A DNA stretch of 38,155 nucleotides from RGIG3009 sp045595845. Its GTDB lineage: Bacteria > Bacillota > Clostridia > Oscillospirales > Acutalibacteraceae. The stretch spans positions 1-38,155 of the forward strand of contig JAZOBF010000042.1 in the NCBI GenBank assembly GCA_045595845.1, read 5' to 3'. Below are positions 1-9,000 of this stretch, piece by piece (within the stretch, counting starts at the first letter, position 1; each line of letters starts with the position of its first letter). The notes under the pieces are model-generated. The model saw only the letters and a program-made list of their open reading frames with translations. It made no database searches and was not told the DNA's origin. The translations under genes were made by a program, and so were the position numbers.

Positions 1-432
1 GTGCCCTTGACCATCGAAAGAGTTAAAAGCGACAGTGGTATCGGTAGAAAAACCACCGATGGGTGTAAAATTATCTACTCCCGAAAGATCAATATCCGCC
101 GTCAAAACGAAATATCGGGCACCGAACCAACCGTAACTGCTTTGTCTAAAGGTCACCGCGGATTCTGTATGATCTTTGACAGAAACCGTCACGGAAGTGG
201 TGGTTTGATTCGAAACATATGACAACAGCATCAACTGGTTCACATTTCCGATCTGATACGGGTCAGTCGATGTACCCGAACCACCGAACATTTCATAGGT
301 GCCGTCCCACTCATTGGTATCGTCTGCCGCACCAATGAGCGTGAAGATGCCGGTCGGTAATAGGGCAATTACCATACACAGCACCACAGCAATGCTTATC
401 ATTGCTTTGGATTTGGAAAACAGTGCTTTCAT
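1..432 (-). CDS. GLUG-type surface protein, N-terminal part only
   Basis: This is the first 144 codons of a gene that runs off the left edge. The protein opens with a short basic stretch, a hydrophobic signal segment and an LPTG-containing end of the signal (about residues 1-35). A module follows with WDGTYEMFGGSGT, DPYQIGNV.QLMLLS, YGW, FVLTADIDLS and FDGQGH. All of these motifs recur in the 1,976-residue protein at 6006-11936, so the two are paralogues and this one is probably also a large exported repeat protein. The ATG at 432 follows AGGAGG by about 10 nt. It has its own promoter (525-586) and lies behind the terminator of the SGNH esterase gene. The C-terminus, and so any anchor, cannot be seen. 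GLUG families are found in adhesins and IgA-peptidase-like surface proteins; the ligand is unknown. Confidence 0.85.
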   Translation of the reverse strand, partial: MKALFSKSKAMISIAVVLCMVIALLPTGIFTLIGAADDTNEWDGTYEMFGGSGTSTDPYQIGNVNQLMLLSYVSNQTTTSVTVSVKDHTESAVTFRQSSYGWFGARYFVLTADIDLSGVDNFTPIGGFSTDTTVAFNSFDGQGH

Positions 433-524
433 AACCTTTTTTCCTCCTATTGTGCAATAAATTATAAGGTTCCCCCCGCCCTTTTTGCGCATGAAAAAAA
501 CACGGGGGCACAATATCCATGTAT

Positions 525-586
525 ATTATACCAACACTTTTTCAAGTGTGCAAGGTAAAATGTTGTCATTTGGTTGTAAAATGTTG
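525..586 (-). promoter_or_regulatory. Promoter with tandem activator-type direct repeats, upstream of the partial GLUG gene
   Basis: On the minus strand the -35 box is TTGCAC (548-553), the spacer is 17 bp, and the -10 box is a perfect TATAAT (525-530). Two exact copies of CAACATTTTAC lie directly upstream at 576-586 and 555-565. Their starts are 21 bp apart, and the second copy starts 12 bp before the -35 box. A small inverted repeat, ACACTT-N4-AAGTGT (534-549), fills the spacer. The same geometry occurs at 13648-13709. Two helical turns between direct repeats beside the -35 box is typical of activator sites, including LytTR/AgrA-type response regulators. The assignment to a regulator family is inference. 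Confidence 0.75.
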
Positions 587-669
587 GCGAGTTTTTTTTC
601 AAAAGGGGAATAATACCTTTCTGCCGTATCTATTAAAAGCGGATAGCCACCTCCCGCCACATGTGCAAA

Positions 670-700
670 AACGCTCTGCACCCAAACGATGCAGAGCGTT
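670..700 (-). terminator. Intrinsic terminator after the SGNH esterase gene
   Basis: An 11-bp perfect stem (AACGCTCTGCA, 670-680, pairing with 690-700) has a 9-nt loop. On the minus strand it is followed by TTTTTG. It lies just after the stop codon at 714 and separates this gene from the promoter of the next GLUG gene. The rest of the gap 433-713 holds that promoter and nothing else I recognise. Confidence 0.8.
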
Positions 701-713
701 CGTTTAAAAAAAG

Positions 714-2330
714 TTAGGAAATTACCGCGATGCCGCGCATCTGTGCATCTCCGCTGATGAGAAAATAGCGGAAATCCAAGTTCACGCCGGAGCTTGTCGA
801 GTCGGTCGGTGAGAGCGTCACGACGACGGTGTGTTCGGTATTGGCAAGACCGCTTGCAACGGGGAGCACCATGTGGTTGTTGCCGACAAGCGACAGCTTG
901 ACGGTTTTACCGTTGTCGATTCTCACTCTAAGGCAACCCGCCGCATTTTCCGATGTAGACTTACCGTAAACCCACAATTTTAACTCCGTGCCGGTAAATG
1001 TAATGGTAAAGGACGCCCCCGCCTTATTAGAGTTGACAAAGCCGTTACCGTTGACATTTAATTGACTGTCCGTAAGAGTCAAGCCTTTGAAGTTATCGAT
1101 ATACGGTGCTTTCGGCAGCGTGTTGAGCGTTGCCGACGGCATATACGCATTCACACGGCCGGACGGTACGGAAGGCTTGTTGCCTAACAGCTTCGCCAAG
1201 TATTCTTGAATGTACGCGGCATATTTTTGGTAACCCGCGTTAGCCGGATGGACTCCGTCGCTAAAGTACTTCTTCCAAACAGCAGAACTTGAAGTCGGGA
1301 TCGTGCCGCCGTTTTGCTGTACGATTTCTTTCCACAGACGCGCACCCACATCAATACACGGAATCTGATACGCTTCCGCGACCTCGCGATGTGCCATCTT
1401 GGTGACATAATCGGAATCCTTGTTGTTGTAGTCGGTGGTAAGGACCATCACAATATCCGCCTGCGGTGCGTATTGGTAGATAGTGCGGATAATGGATTCC
1501 ATATACACGGCGGGTGTGACATTCACCTTGGCGTCGTAGTGATCGTTGATGGCAAATTCAATGAACACCAAATCGGGTTTTTCCGCCGCGTTGGTGAGTT
1601 TCAGGTCTTCGACAGCGCGGTAGGCACCGTAAAGCGTACCCGTACCGCCGATAGCGGCGTTGGTTTCCGTGATGGTTGCGGCGGGATATTGCGATTTAAG
1701 CCATTTGGTAGTCAAAGCGCGCCAAGACGATGACTCAGCATCGTAATTACTGTCGTAGCTGAACCCCGATGTAACGGAACCGCCGAAATACGCCACATTC
1801 AGCTTCTTGGCGGTTTTTAATTGGTAATAGGTGTTCTGTAACATATCGACCTCCGAGCGTTTGACAACGAATGTAATGGAATAGGTTGTGTTGTTCAACG
1901 AAATCTTGGCAGTACCGTTAACACTCGTTGCCTGTGTAATCTTGATCGTTCCGGTGCCCGCCGACTGGGTGGCGGTAACTTGCGGCACTGCCGTTGTGCC
2001 GGTAGGCAGATAATAGGTGTATGAAGTGATGTCGGAGCCAAACCCCTCGAGCGCACTGCCGTTGACAGAAAGACCGGTAATCACCGCTTTACCCTGTTCG
2101 GGTGTCGCGGTTGTCAGCGTATTCTGCGGTGACTGTGCCGAATCGGACGGAGAGACGGTCACCGTCGTTCCTGCGTCACCCGACGAGGCACCGTCCCCCG
2201 CCGTAGTTGTTGCATTGGGAACGGTGGTGGTCGCGTTGGAGGATATACCACCGTTGCAACCGACAAGCAGGCAGACGCTCAACGCGCAAACATGGAGAAT
2301 CGCGCAAAATTTGCAGATAATCCTTTTCAT
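714..2330 (-). CDS. SGNH/GDSL-type esterase lipoprotein with cadherin-like domain
   Basis: This is a predicted exported lipoprotein esterase. The signal peptide ends in the lipobox LLVGC with lipidated C25, followed by a Ser/Thr-rich linker (about 30-78). Residues 82-157 resemble the cadherin-like beta-sandwich domain also found between the modules of the neighbouring GLUG protein. The SGNH hydrolase domain spans about 177-383. Block I is GGSVT (183-187, Ser186 as nucleophile, instead of the usual GDS), the block II glycine is near 228, block III is IND with N262, and block V is DGVH with D358 and H361. A further beta-rich domain (about 405-538) resembles the carbohydrate-binding part of CE2-like esterases. 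Such enzymes often remove acetyl groups from glycans; the substrate here is not known. The gene has flanking terminators on both sides, yet no obvious promoter of its own between the upstream hairpin and its start. Confidence 0.85.
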   Translation of the reverse strand: MKRIICKFCAILHVCALSVCLLVGCNGGISSNATTTVPNATTTAGDGASSGDAGTTVTVSPSDSAQSPQNTLTTATPEQGKAVITGLSVNGSALEGFGSDITSYTYYLPTGTTAVPQVTATQSAGTGTIKITQATSVNGTAKISLNNTTYSITFVVKRSEVDMLQNTYYQLKTAKKLNVAYFGGSVTSGFSYDSNYDAESSSWRALTTKWLKSQYPAATITETNAAIGGTGTLYGAYRAVEDLKLTNAAEKPDLVFIEFAINDHYDAKVNVTPAVYMESIIRTIYQYAPQADIVMVLTTDYNNKDSDYVTKMAHREVAEAYQIPCIDVGARLWKEIVQQNGGTIPTSSSAVWKKYFSDGVHPANAGYQKYAAYIQEYLAKLLGNKPSVPSGRVNAYMPSATLNTLPKAPYIDNFKGLTLTDSQLNVNGNGFVNSNKAGASFTITFTGTELKLWVYGKSTSENAAGCLRVRIDNGKTVKLSLVGNNHMVLPVASGLANTEHTVVVTLSPTDSTSSGVNLDFRYFLISGDAQMRGIAVIS

Positions 2331-2351
2331 GTTTTTCGTCCTTTCAAAAAT

Positions 2352-2381
2352 CTATAGCAGTGCACGGGTGCACTGCTATAG
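2352..2381 (-). terminator. Terminator hairpin after the Gfo/Idh oxidoreductase gene
   Basis: A perfect 13-bp stem (CTATAGCAGTGCA, 2352-2364, with 2369-2381) has a 4-nt loop and is followed on the minus strand by ATTTTTG. It is A/T-rich on both sides, so it could act in either direction. It sits between the stop at 2397 and the esterase start at 2330, and probably lowers rather than blocks transcription into the esterase gene. Confidence 0.75.
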
Positions 2382-2396
2382 AAAAAAGGTATTCAA

Positions 2397-3443
2397 TTAG
2401 AAAGTAACGGGTTTTCCGGTTTCGGCGGATTTGTAGATGCCGTTGATAATACTCATGAGGGTGATCGCCTCTTCGGGCTTCACGATACACGGTGTCTGAT
2501 TTAGGCAGCAATCCACAAAGTGGGTGAACTCGCCTTGGAACGGGTCAGCCTTTCTGCCGAGAATCGGTTTGTACTCCATCATGTAATTGTTCGCATCCAA
2601 TGTGACGATGGACAAGTCGTCACCAAGTCTGGCACCGGCTTTATCACCTATCACTTCGACATAGCGACCGGGCTGCATCGTGAATTGAATGCTGGCAGAT
2701 TTGACAAGAATGGCGGCACCGTTTTCAAAGGTGACAAAACCGTTTGCTGCGCTCTCAATGGTGCGCTCATAGTGTGCCTTGTCCGCAGACGGCCAGCCGC
2801 CGCCGACGCCCTGAAGCGTGTTATACAAGTCTTTGTTGGCATCGGTGGTAAAGCCCAAAACCGATTTCGGTTTCGGATAGCCCATCAAATACAACAATTG
2901 ATCCAGTTCGTGAATAGCAGCGTCCATGAGCATACCGCCGCCTGCTTTTTTCTTATCAAGGAACCAACCATTGGAAACGGCACATCTAACGGAACGAGAA
3001 GCTTCGCCGTAGTAGATGTTGCCAAGGTGGCCGTTTTGCTGGTACTGTTTCAAATACTGCAAATCGCTTGCAAAACGCAACACGAACGCATACATCAGCA
3101 CGAGGCCCGATTTTGCCGCTGCTTCGGCGCACTGTTCTGCCTCAGCGGCGGTCAGTGCGGGGGGTTTTTCACACAATACATGTTTGCCTGCCGCCAACGC
3201 ATCCAACACGATGTTGCAATGCGTAAAGGTAGGGGTTGTAATGCTGACGGCCTCGATGGTATCGTCACGCAACAATTCCTTATAGTCCGCACAGTATTTC
3301 GGGACATTGAAAGAGGCGGCCTTGGCCTTGGCAAGCTCTTCGTTTACATCGGCAATCATTACGACTTCCGTGTTGGGGTTTGCCGCATAATGTTTTAAAT
3401 GGTAATCCGATATAGAACCGGCACCGATGACACCGACTTTCAT
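2397..3443 (-). CDS. Gfo/Idh/MocA family NAD(P)-dependent oxidoreductase
   Basis: This is a cytoplasmic sugar or polyol dehydrogenase-type enzyme of 348 residues, a normal family length. The N-terminal Rossmann fold has GAGSIS (7-12) right after the first strand. The family lysine motif is CEKPP (E92-K93-P94), and the catalytic-face motif GGGMLMDAAIHELD supplies D174, H178 and D181. The C-terminal half is the family's alpha/beta dimerisation domain. Its ATG overlaps the stop codon of the upstream MDR dehydrogenase by one base (TAATG), so the two are translationally coupled and probably act in one pathway. Family members oxidise or reduce inositols, glucose-type sugars or sugar-amino derivatives. 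The exact substrate cannot be read from sequence. Confidence 0.9.
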   Translation of the reverse strand: MKVGVIGAGSISDYHLKHYAANPNTEVVMIADVNEELAKAKAASFNVPKYCADYKELLRDDTIEAVSITTPTFTHCNIVLDALAAGKHVLCEKPPALTAAEAEQCAEAAAKSGLVLMYAFVLRFASDLQYLKQYQQNGHLGNIYYGEASRSVRCAVSNGWFLDKKKAGGGMLMDAAIHELDQLLYLMGYPKPKSVLGFTTDANKDLYNTLQGVGGGWPSADKAHYERTIESAANGFVTFENGAAILVKSASIQFTMQPGRYVEVIGDKAGARLGDDLSIVTLDANNYMMEYKPILGRKADPFQGEFTHFVDCCLNQTPCIVKPEEAITLMSIINGIYKSAETGKPVTF

Positions 3444-4462
3444 TATTTGTCACCCTCCCAATACAGATGCACAGCCATCGCCTTGGTGCGATCAGCCATC
3501 AACATATCATACATGCCGATTGCGTCCTTGTAATCAGCCTTGTTCGAAACCAAGTTTTTGACGGAAATCAGCCCTTTTTCGAGCAATTCCACAAAATACT
3601 GGTGATCGCGATACTGAGTCCACGGATTTTCCCATGTGGCAACCGCCGGATGAATGGCACCATTGTGTGCGGCGGTAATGGAAATTCCCATGCCGGAGCA
3701 GAAGTTGAAGTCAACAACGGAGGTTCCGCGCGGGCTGCTGGTGATAATCATGCGGCCGCGTCTTGCCAGACAATACAGCTCACTTTGGACGAGATTTTGA
3801 TTACCGGTGGTCTCAAACACCACATTGGCAAGACCGCCGTTGTTGTGTTCTTTAATGAATTTGGGAACATCCACTTCACCGGAGTTGACTTTGATATAAG
3901 TAGGCTCATCCGGTAACAGGCTAAGTCTGTAATCGGACAGGTCAGCAACGAACACTTTGGTTGCACCGGCGAGTTTTGCCAAGCGCGCCACCAACTGGCC
4001 AACAATGCCCGCACCGTATACCACGGCCGCTTCGCCCGGTCGGATGCACGCCGCACGGATACTTGCCATAGCTACCACAGCGAGAGTAGAGAAAGCCGCT
4101 TCGTCTGCGTCCACATTGTCTGGCAACACGATGACATCCTTAGCGCCCCACACATAATATTGAGCATGGCGAGCAGGCACCAGAACGCGCTTACCGATAT
4201 AAGACGGATCAACATCTTTGCCGCCGCCTACCACAACACCAATGTTCGAATATCCCGGATAGTAGGGATATACATTCTTCATCTGCCCCCATGACGAGTT
4301 GGGATCGACCTCCATTTCGAGCATCGTCAACTCTGTACCGGTACTGATCTGCGATACCTGCGTTTTGACCAACACCTGTGTGTCGTTCGGCACAGGCATC
4401 GGGACTTCTTGGATTTCTACCTGTCTTTGACCGGTAAAAACCACTTGATAGTTCTTGTCCAT
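3443..4462 (-). CDS. Zinc-less medium-chain dehydrogenase (MDR superfamily)
   Basis: The 339 residues have the GroES-like N-terminal and Rossmann C-terminal layout of medium-chain dehydrogenases. The nucleotide-binding motif is VVYGAGIVGQL (G150, G152, G155). The usual catalytic zinc ligands are missing: where alcohol dehydrogenases have a Cys in the CGTD motif this protein has QISTGTE (S40-T41-G42-T43-E44), and the usual GHE motif is GYSNIG (70-75). The four-Cys structural zinc loop is also absent. It is therefore better read as a zinc-independent MDR oxidoreductase than as an alcohol dehydrogenase. The ATG follows AAGGAGG by 7 nt. It is coupled to the downstream Gfo/Idh enzyme by TAATG and lies 44 nt after the isomerase gene, which suggests a three-step sugar pathway. 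Confidence 0.85.
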   Translation of the reverse strand: MDKNYQVVFTGQRQVEIQEVPMPVPNDTQVLVKTQVSQISTGTELTMLEMEVDPNSSWGQMKNVYPYYPGYSNIGVVVGGGKDVDPSYIGKRVLVPARHAQYYVWGAKDVIVLPDNVDADEAAFSTLAVVAMASIRAACIRPGEAAVVYGAGIVGQLVARLAKLAGATKVFVADLSDYRLSLLPDEPTYIKVNSGEVDVPKFIKEHNNGGLANVVFETTGNQNLVQSELYCLARRGRMIITSSPRGTSVVDFNFCSGMGISITAAHNGAIHPAVATWENPWTQYRDHQYFVELLEKGLISVKNLVSNKADYKDAIGMYDMLMADRTKAMAVHLYWEGDK

Positions 4463-4506
4463 GGAAATTCCTCCTTATACTCACGCTGTTCCAGCGTTTT
4501 TGCCCC

Positions 4507-5898
4507 TTAAATCTTGATCTGCTGATAGCCTAAGTATTTGGTAAAGGCTTCGGTAACCGCATCAGCAACCGTATCGGGAACAATCGCCGCATGGTGATGG
4601 AAACCACCTGCACCGATCGTGTACAGTTTATCCTGCAAGTTTTCCATTTGCAGAACACCGGATACCCCAAAGAATTCTTTTTCTACCGGATCGCCCGTCA
4701 AGCGGCCTTCTCCGATAAAGAATTGCAAACGGCCGTTTTCGGTACGCATGCCCGAAACGGTCACATCGCCGGTCTTCATCGTACCGACATTCAAGCCCCA
4801 ACTGCAATCGGGACCGTAGGATTTATCCAGCATTTTGTGACTCTGCACCTCACCGGGACCTGTCATCAGATCCATCGGCAACGGACCGCAGTGGAACAGA
4901 ATGCATTTATCCAATTCTTCGCCGTAGTTGTTGTTGAGGTCTAAGCAGCCGGCACCTTTGTCCGCCGCCAAAGACAATCCTTTCATGGCAACCGCATTGG
5001 CAACATCGCACTCGCACACAGCCGCCACACCGTTTTGGTTGAGAATGCCCATCACGGCGCAAGGTGAAATGCCGAAGGTGGTTTGCAATTCACTCCAGCA
5101 ACGGATGGCAATCGCATCGAGTTGGTTCTCCTCAATAAGGCGGGAGACCACAACGCCGAGTTTTGCAACCGACAGTTCACGGCCGGCGGGAGCTTTTGAG
5201 AAATCAATCACACCGGCGAGTTTTTTGCGCCATGCCGCCACTTCGCTGTCATCATCGTTCAACTGTTGCATTGCCTGAATGAAGGTGGACAAATCGAAGG
5301 TTTCTACATCAATGCCCACGGCCTCCAATGCGTTCTCGTCGAAACGGACGCTCTTGAACGCGGTGGTTCTGGCACCGATGGCACCGATGCGCAATTTTTT
5401 CATACCACGAACCACGCGGCATGTTTTGACAAAAGTCGACAGCTGTTTGTGGAAATCATCGCTAAGCGGATGCACCACGAACGGGCTGTATGTCGTGTAC
5501 TTTTTACCCATCTGAGCCAACACGCTGCCTAAAGCGAGTTTACCGCAGAAAGCGTCACGACGATGTTCAAAATCCATTTTGCCGATTTCATCCGGATATG
5601 CCTGTAACAAAATCGGAACATCGCAATCGGCAATCGCCTCTTTGATACCGTTCTCATCGCCGAAGTTCGGCAAGCAGATAACGAGACCATCGTATTCGCC
5701 GCGATGTGCGTCGAGGAATTTGGCGTACGCCTTACCCTCTTTTGTGGTTTCTACAGCATTGTATTTCGTAATGCCGTCATCTATGCACAGAGCTTCTACG
5801 CCGACTTTTTCAAAAGCCGTCAGCATCTCGCTGTAGGCCGATTCAATGACCGAACTCGGGAAAAACCCACGGTTGGCTACCAATAAGGCTAATTTCAT
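4507..5898 (-). CDS. L-fucose/L-arabinose isomerase-family protein
   Basis: This is a 463-residue cytoplasmic protein of the FucI/AraA-like fold, a metal-dependent aldose-ketose isomerase family. It has an N-terminal sugar-binding-like region (LALLVANRGFFP at the start). A conserved stretch includes RCWSELQ, a NQNGVAAVCECDV segment (E296 and D298 as candidate metal ligands), GCLDLNN (D320) and FHCG (H336). A His-rich GGFHHHA lies near the C-terminus. It is shorter than classical FucI (about 590 residues), matching the smaller FucI-like group. I prefer the ATG at 5898, 8 nt after AGGAAGG, over the in-frame GTG at 5907. It is the first gene of a likely operon with the two dehydrogenases. No sugar kinase or transporter is next to it, so the sugar entering this pathway is unknown. 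Confidence 0.8.
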   Translation of the reverse strand: MKLALLVANRGFFPSSVIESAYSEMLTAFEKVGVEALCIDDGITKYNAVETTKEGKAYAKFLDAHRGEYDGLVICLPNFGDENGIKEAIADCDVPILLQAYPDEIGKMDFEHRRDAFCGKLALGSVLAQMGKKYTTYSPFVVHPLSDDFHKQLSTFVKTCRVVRGMKKLRIGAIGARTTAFKSVRFDENALEAVGIDVETFDLSTFIQAMQQLNDDDSEVAAWRKKLAGVIDFSKAPAGRELSVAKLGVVVSRLIEENQLDAIAIRCWSELQTTFGISPCAVMGILNQNGVAAVCECDVANAVAMKGLSLAADKGAGCLDLNNNYGEELDKCILFHCGPLPMDLMTGPGEVQSHKMLDKSYGPDCSWGLNVGTMKTGDVTVSGMRTENGRLQFFIGEGRLTGDPVEKEFFGVSGVLQMENLQDKLYTIGAGGFHHHAAIVPDTVADAVTEAFTKYLGYQQIKI

Positions 5899-5955
5899 GT
5901 TTGTCACCTTCCTATTTTGTCTCTCAATCTATTGTACAAAGAGAATCACTAAGGA

Positions 5956-5995
5956 CCGTGTTCATTCCCATGGTTCGCCACGGGAATGAACACGG
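5956..5995 (-). terminator. Long hairpin between the GLUG gene and the isomerase gene
   Basis: A perfect 14-bp stem (CCGTGTTCATTCCC, 5956-5969, with 5982-5995) and a 12-nt loop lie 11 nt past the GLUG stop codon. On the minus strand the bases after it (TCCTTAG) are only weakly U-rich. It may be a terminator, or an RNA-stabilising or processing structure that sets the ratio of surface protein to enzymes. Confidence 0.6.
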
Positions 5996-6005
5996 AAATT
6001 TATTT

Positions 6006-9000
6006 TTAATTTTCGCGCCGTTTTCTTCCGACGAGGAGGAAAAGGCAAGCACCGGAAATCAGTAACAATACGATAGCAGCGATGTACATCGAGGTTTCAC
6101 CGGTAATCGGACTGCCACTTTCTCCGAAACCACCGTTGTTATTGTTGGAATTGTTCGGATCTTTCAGCGTACCGCCTTCTTTGTTGACGAACGCATCATA
6201 CCAGTTGCCGTCATTGTAATAGGCATCGTTGGTATAGGTTCTGTAGTCGGTAACCAAGAGAACACCATCCGAAACGGGATAACCGTTCGCGCCATCTTCC
6301 CAATTCCAGAAATCACCATACATTTCTGCATCGTTCAGCAACGCGGTCACCGTACCGTCCGCAAACTCTGCCGCCGAGTATTCCTTGGCACCATACACGG
6401 TCGTAGCGTCAACCGTTCCCGCAATGGAGCCGGTGCGGTAAAACACAGCCGTATCAATCGACAAGGTCATACTGGGAGTCACATTACCGATAATCGGGTC
6501 ATCAGTGGGAACGGATCCCGCAAAATACGAGCGTCGAATGGTGAGTGAACCGGTCGAGTTCACCAACTTACCGATCAAACCGGCAACACACAGGGGATTA
6601 TCCGCCGTCGGCGTAAAGCTAACCCCTCTCACGATATCCACTACGCTGTAGCTGTTCACGATTTTTGCTTCTTGGGTAAGAAATGCCTGACCGATGAGAC
6701 CGCCGAGTTTGTTACCGCCGATCACGGTACCTTCCGTCCAACAACTGTTGATATCAATTCTCGCAAAGGTCGAACCGACCAAACCGCCCGCATGGGAATC
6801 CCAACTCACAGCTTTTACGATTCCCGAGTAGCTGCAGTTTTGGAAAGTACTGATGAAACTGGTCATGGTATGGTGAGTCGATTTGCCGACCAAACCGCCC
6901 ACATGAGAGAGACCCTCCACATAACCCTTCTCGATGTGCAGGTTACGAACGGTAGCGTGGCCGGTACTGCCGAACAGGCCTGTACCATCACCATGGTCGG
7001 TCACACAATACAAACCGGTAATGGTATGATTATTACCGTCAAGTACACCACCGAAGTATCTGGACTCGTTCATGCGACCTTCTGTTCCAATATTAAAACC
7101 AATCGGAGTCCAGTTATTAGGCGGCGCCGTTGTCGCCCAGTTGTCATAGTCATCCACAGGATTTAATTGCAAATCCGTACCGAGTTTGAAATAAACATCG
7201 GCATACAGACGATACCGACCATCCGGCTCGGGTATTGTATAAGGCACACCGTCATGGTACACCGTCTCACCGTTGGTCATTGCCGCAAGATAGGCGAGTT
7301 GTGCCGCATTTTCAATGATAATCGGGTTATCAAGGTCAGTACCCTTACCGTTGGAAGTGTCAAACGGTTCGTAGCTGCCGTCCCAAACGCCGGGCATCTC
7401 CGCATTGCGGATCGCACGAACAGCATAGAAAGTGGTATTCCCACCTTTGGTGAGTTTAATGGTAATCGTGTTGGAACCGACCGCAAGCGGGACACGCTGC
7501 GAAGCAGTGCCGCTTTGTACCGCCTGACCGTTCACGGTGATTGTCACACCCGCCGGAGCAGTGGGAATCACGAAAAGTGAGGTTTGCGAATACCCAAAGG
7601 TGTTCGTAAACAGCTTCGTTGACGGATCAAAGGTGAATTTACCGTCACTTAAAAGCAAGTTTTGCAGTGACAGAGTCACCGTGCCGAGCACGGGCGTACC
7701 TCTGCTGTTATCGTTCCAAGCATTACCTCCGATCTCGGCGACACCATTATTTAACAAAGCTGTGACCGTGCCGTTTGCGAATTCGACAACAGACTTCTCT
7801 GCTGCACCGTTCAGGGCGCCGGCGGCTTGTGCCGCGGTGTACGAGCCGGTTCTGTAAAACACATTATACAGGGTGATGTTGTCAAGCTCGGGAGCAATGA
7901 CCTGGGACGCAGTTTCGCCGGCAAAATAACAGTTGTCTATATTGACCGTCGAGGCGGAATGAGCATATCCTACGATACCGCCCTGTTTATCCGCTGTTCC
8001 CGTAACCGTCATATCACTCCAGCAGTTCACGATGTTCGCAGTGATGCGCGCACGGCTAAGACCAACGATACCACCTACACCGCTACTGCCGGTTTTCACT
8101 TCACCGCCGGTAGTATAGCAACCATTGATATTGATGGTGGAATAAACATCGGAACCGGTGCTCAACAAAAGACCAATCAGACCGCCCGTTTGGTCGGTGC
8201 CGGCACCTGTTACATCACCGTCGAAACGGCAGTTTGCAATCGTAAATGTACCATTAGAGCCGGAACGCTCTACCTGACCGACAAGACCACCGACAGGTAT
8301 GTCAGCATTGCGCGCAGCCACTACCGTACCGGTAAAACTACAATTTTCCACGGTACCTGTGTTGTAAGCAACGGCCATTCGGCCTACAAGACCGCCTACA
8401 TAATATGTACCGGCACCGCCTTTGACACTGCCGCTTACATGCAGGTTTTTGATTTTCGGGCTTCCGTTACCGTTCAATTGACCAATGAAACCGGCGGATG
8501 TTCCGTTAGTATCCACCTTCATACCGCTGATGGTATGCCCTTGCCCGTCAAAGGAGTTGAAGGCAACCGCATTAGCGCCACCGCCAAGCGGTGTCCATTC
8601 AACACCACTGAGATCGATATCCGCCGTCAAAACGAAATAGTTGGCAGCAAACCAGCCGTAACCGCTCTTGGTAAATTTCACCGTGTTGTTGGGATCGCCG
8701 CCAATCGGGACTTCCACGGGACTGGTGGCAGAATTCGAAACATACGATAACAGCATTAACTGATTCAAATTGCCGATTTTGTACGGATTGGCAGCCTTAC
8801 CCGCATCTTTTTCACCATAGTTCGTGGGGAGCTCATAGGTGCCATCCCACGCAGCCGCCGAATGGGTAACGGTTACGGTGTAGACAGTCGTCGCGCCGTT
8901 GTTATCACCGACTATGGTGATAACCGTCGGTTGATTAAGCGATACCGGAATATCGGCAGACGCCACACCGCTTTCGGTCGGAACACCATTGATTTTAAGA

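Noticed and set aside
2520..3398. Plus-strand open frame of 292 codons
   Set aside because: It lies wholly inside the Gfo/Idh oxidoreductase gene on the other strand, has no recognisable domain and no ribosome site.
7827..8750. Plus-strand open frame of 307 codons, and similar frames along the GLUG gene
   Set aside because: These are antisense shadows of a repeated, codon-biased gene; they recur once per module because the modules are duplicates.
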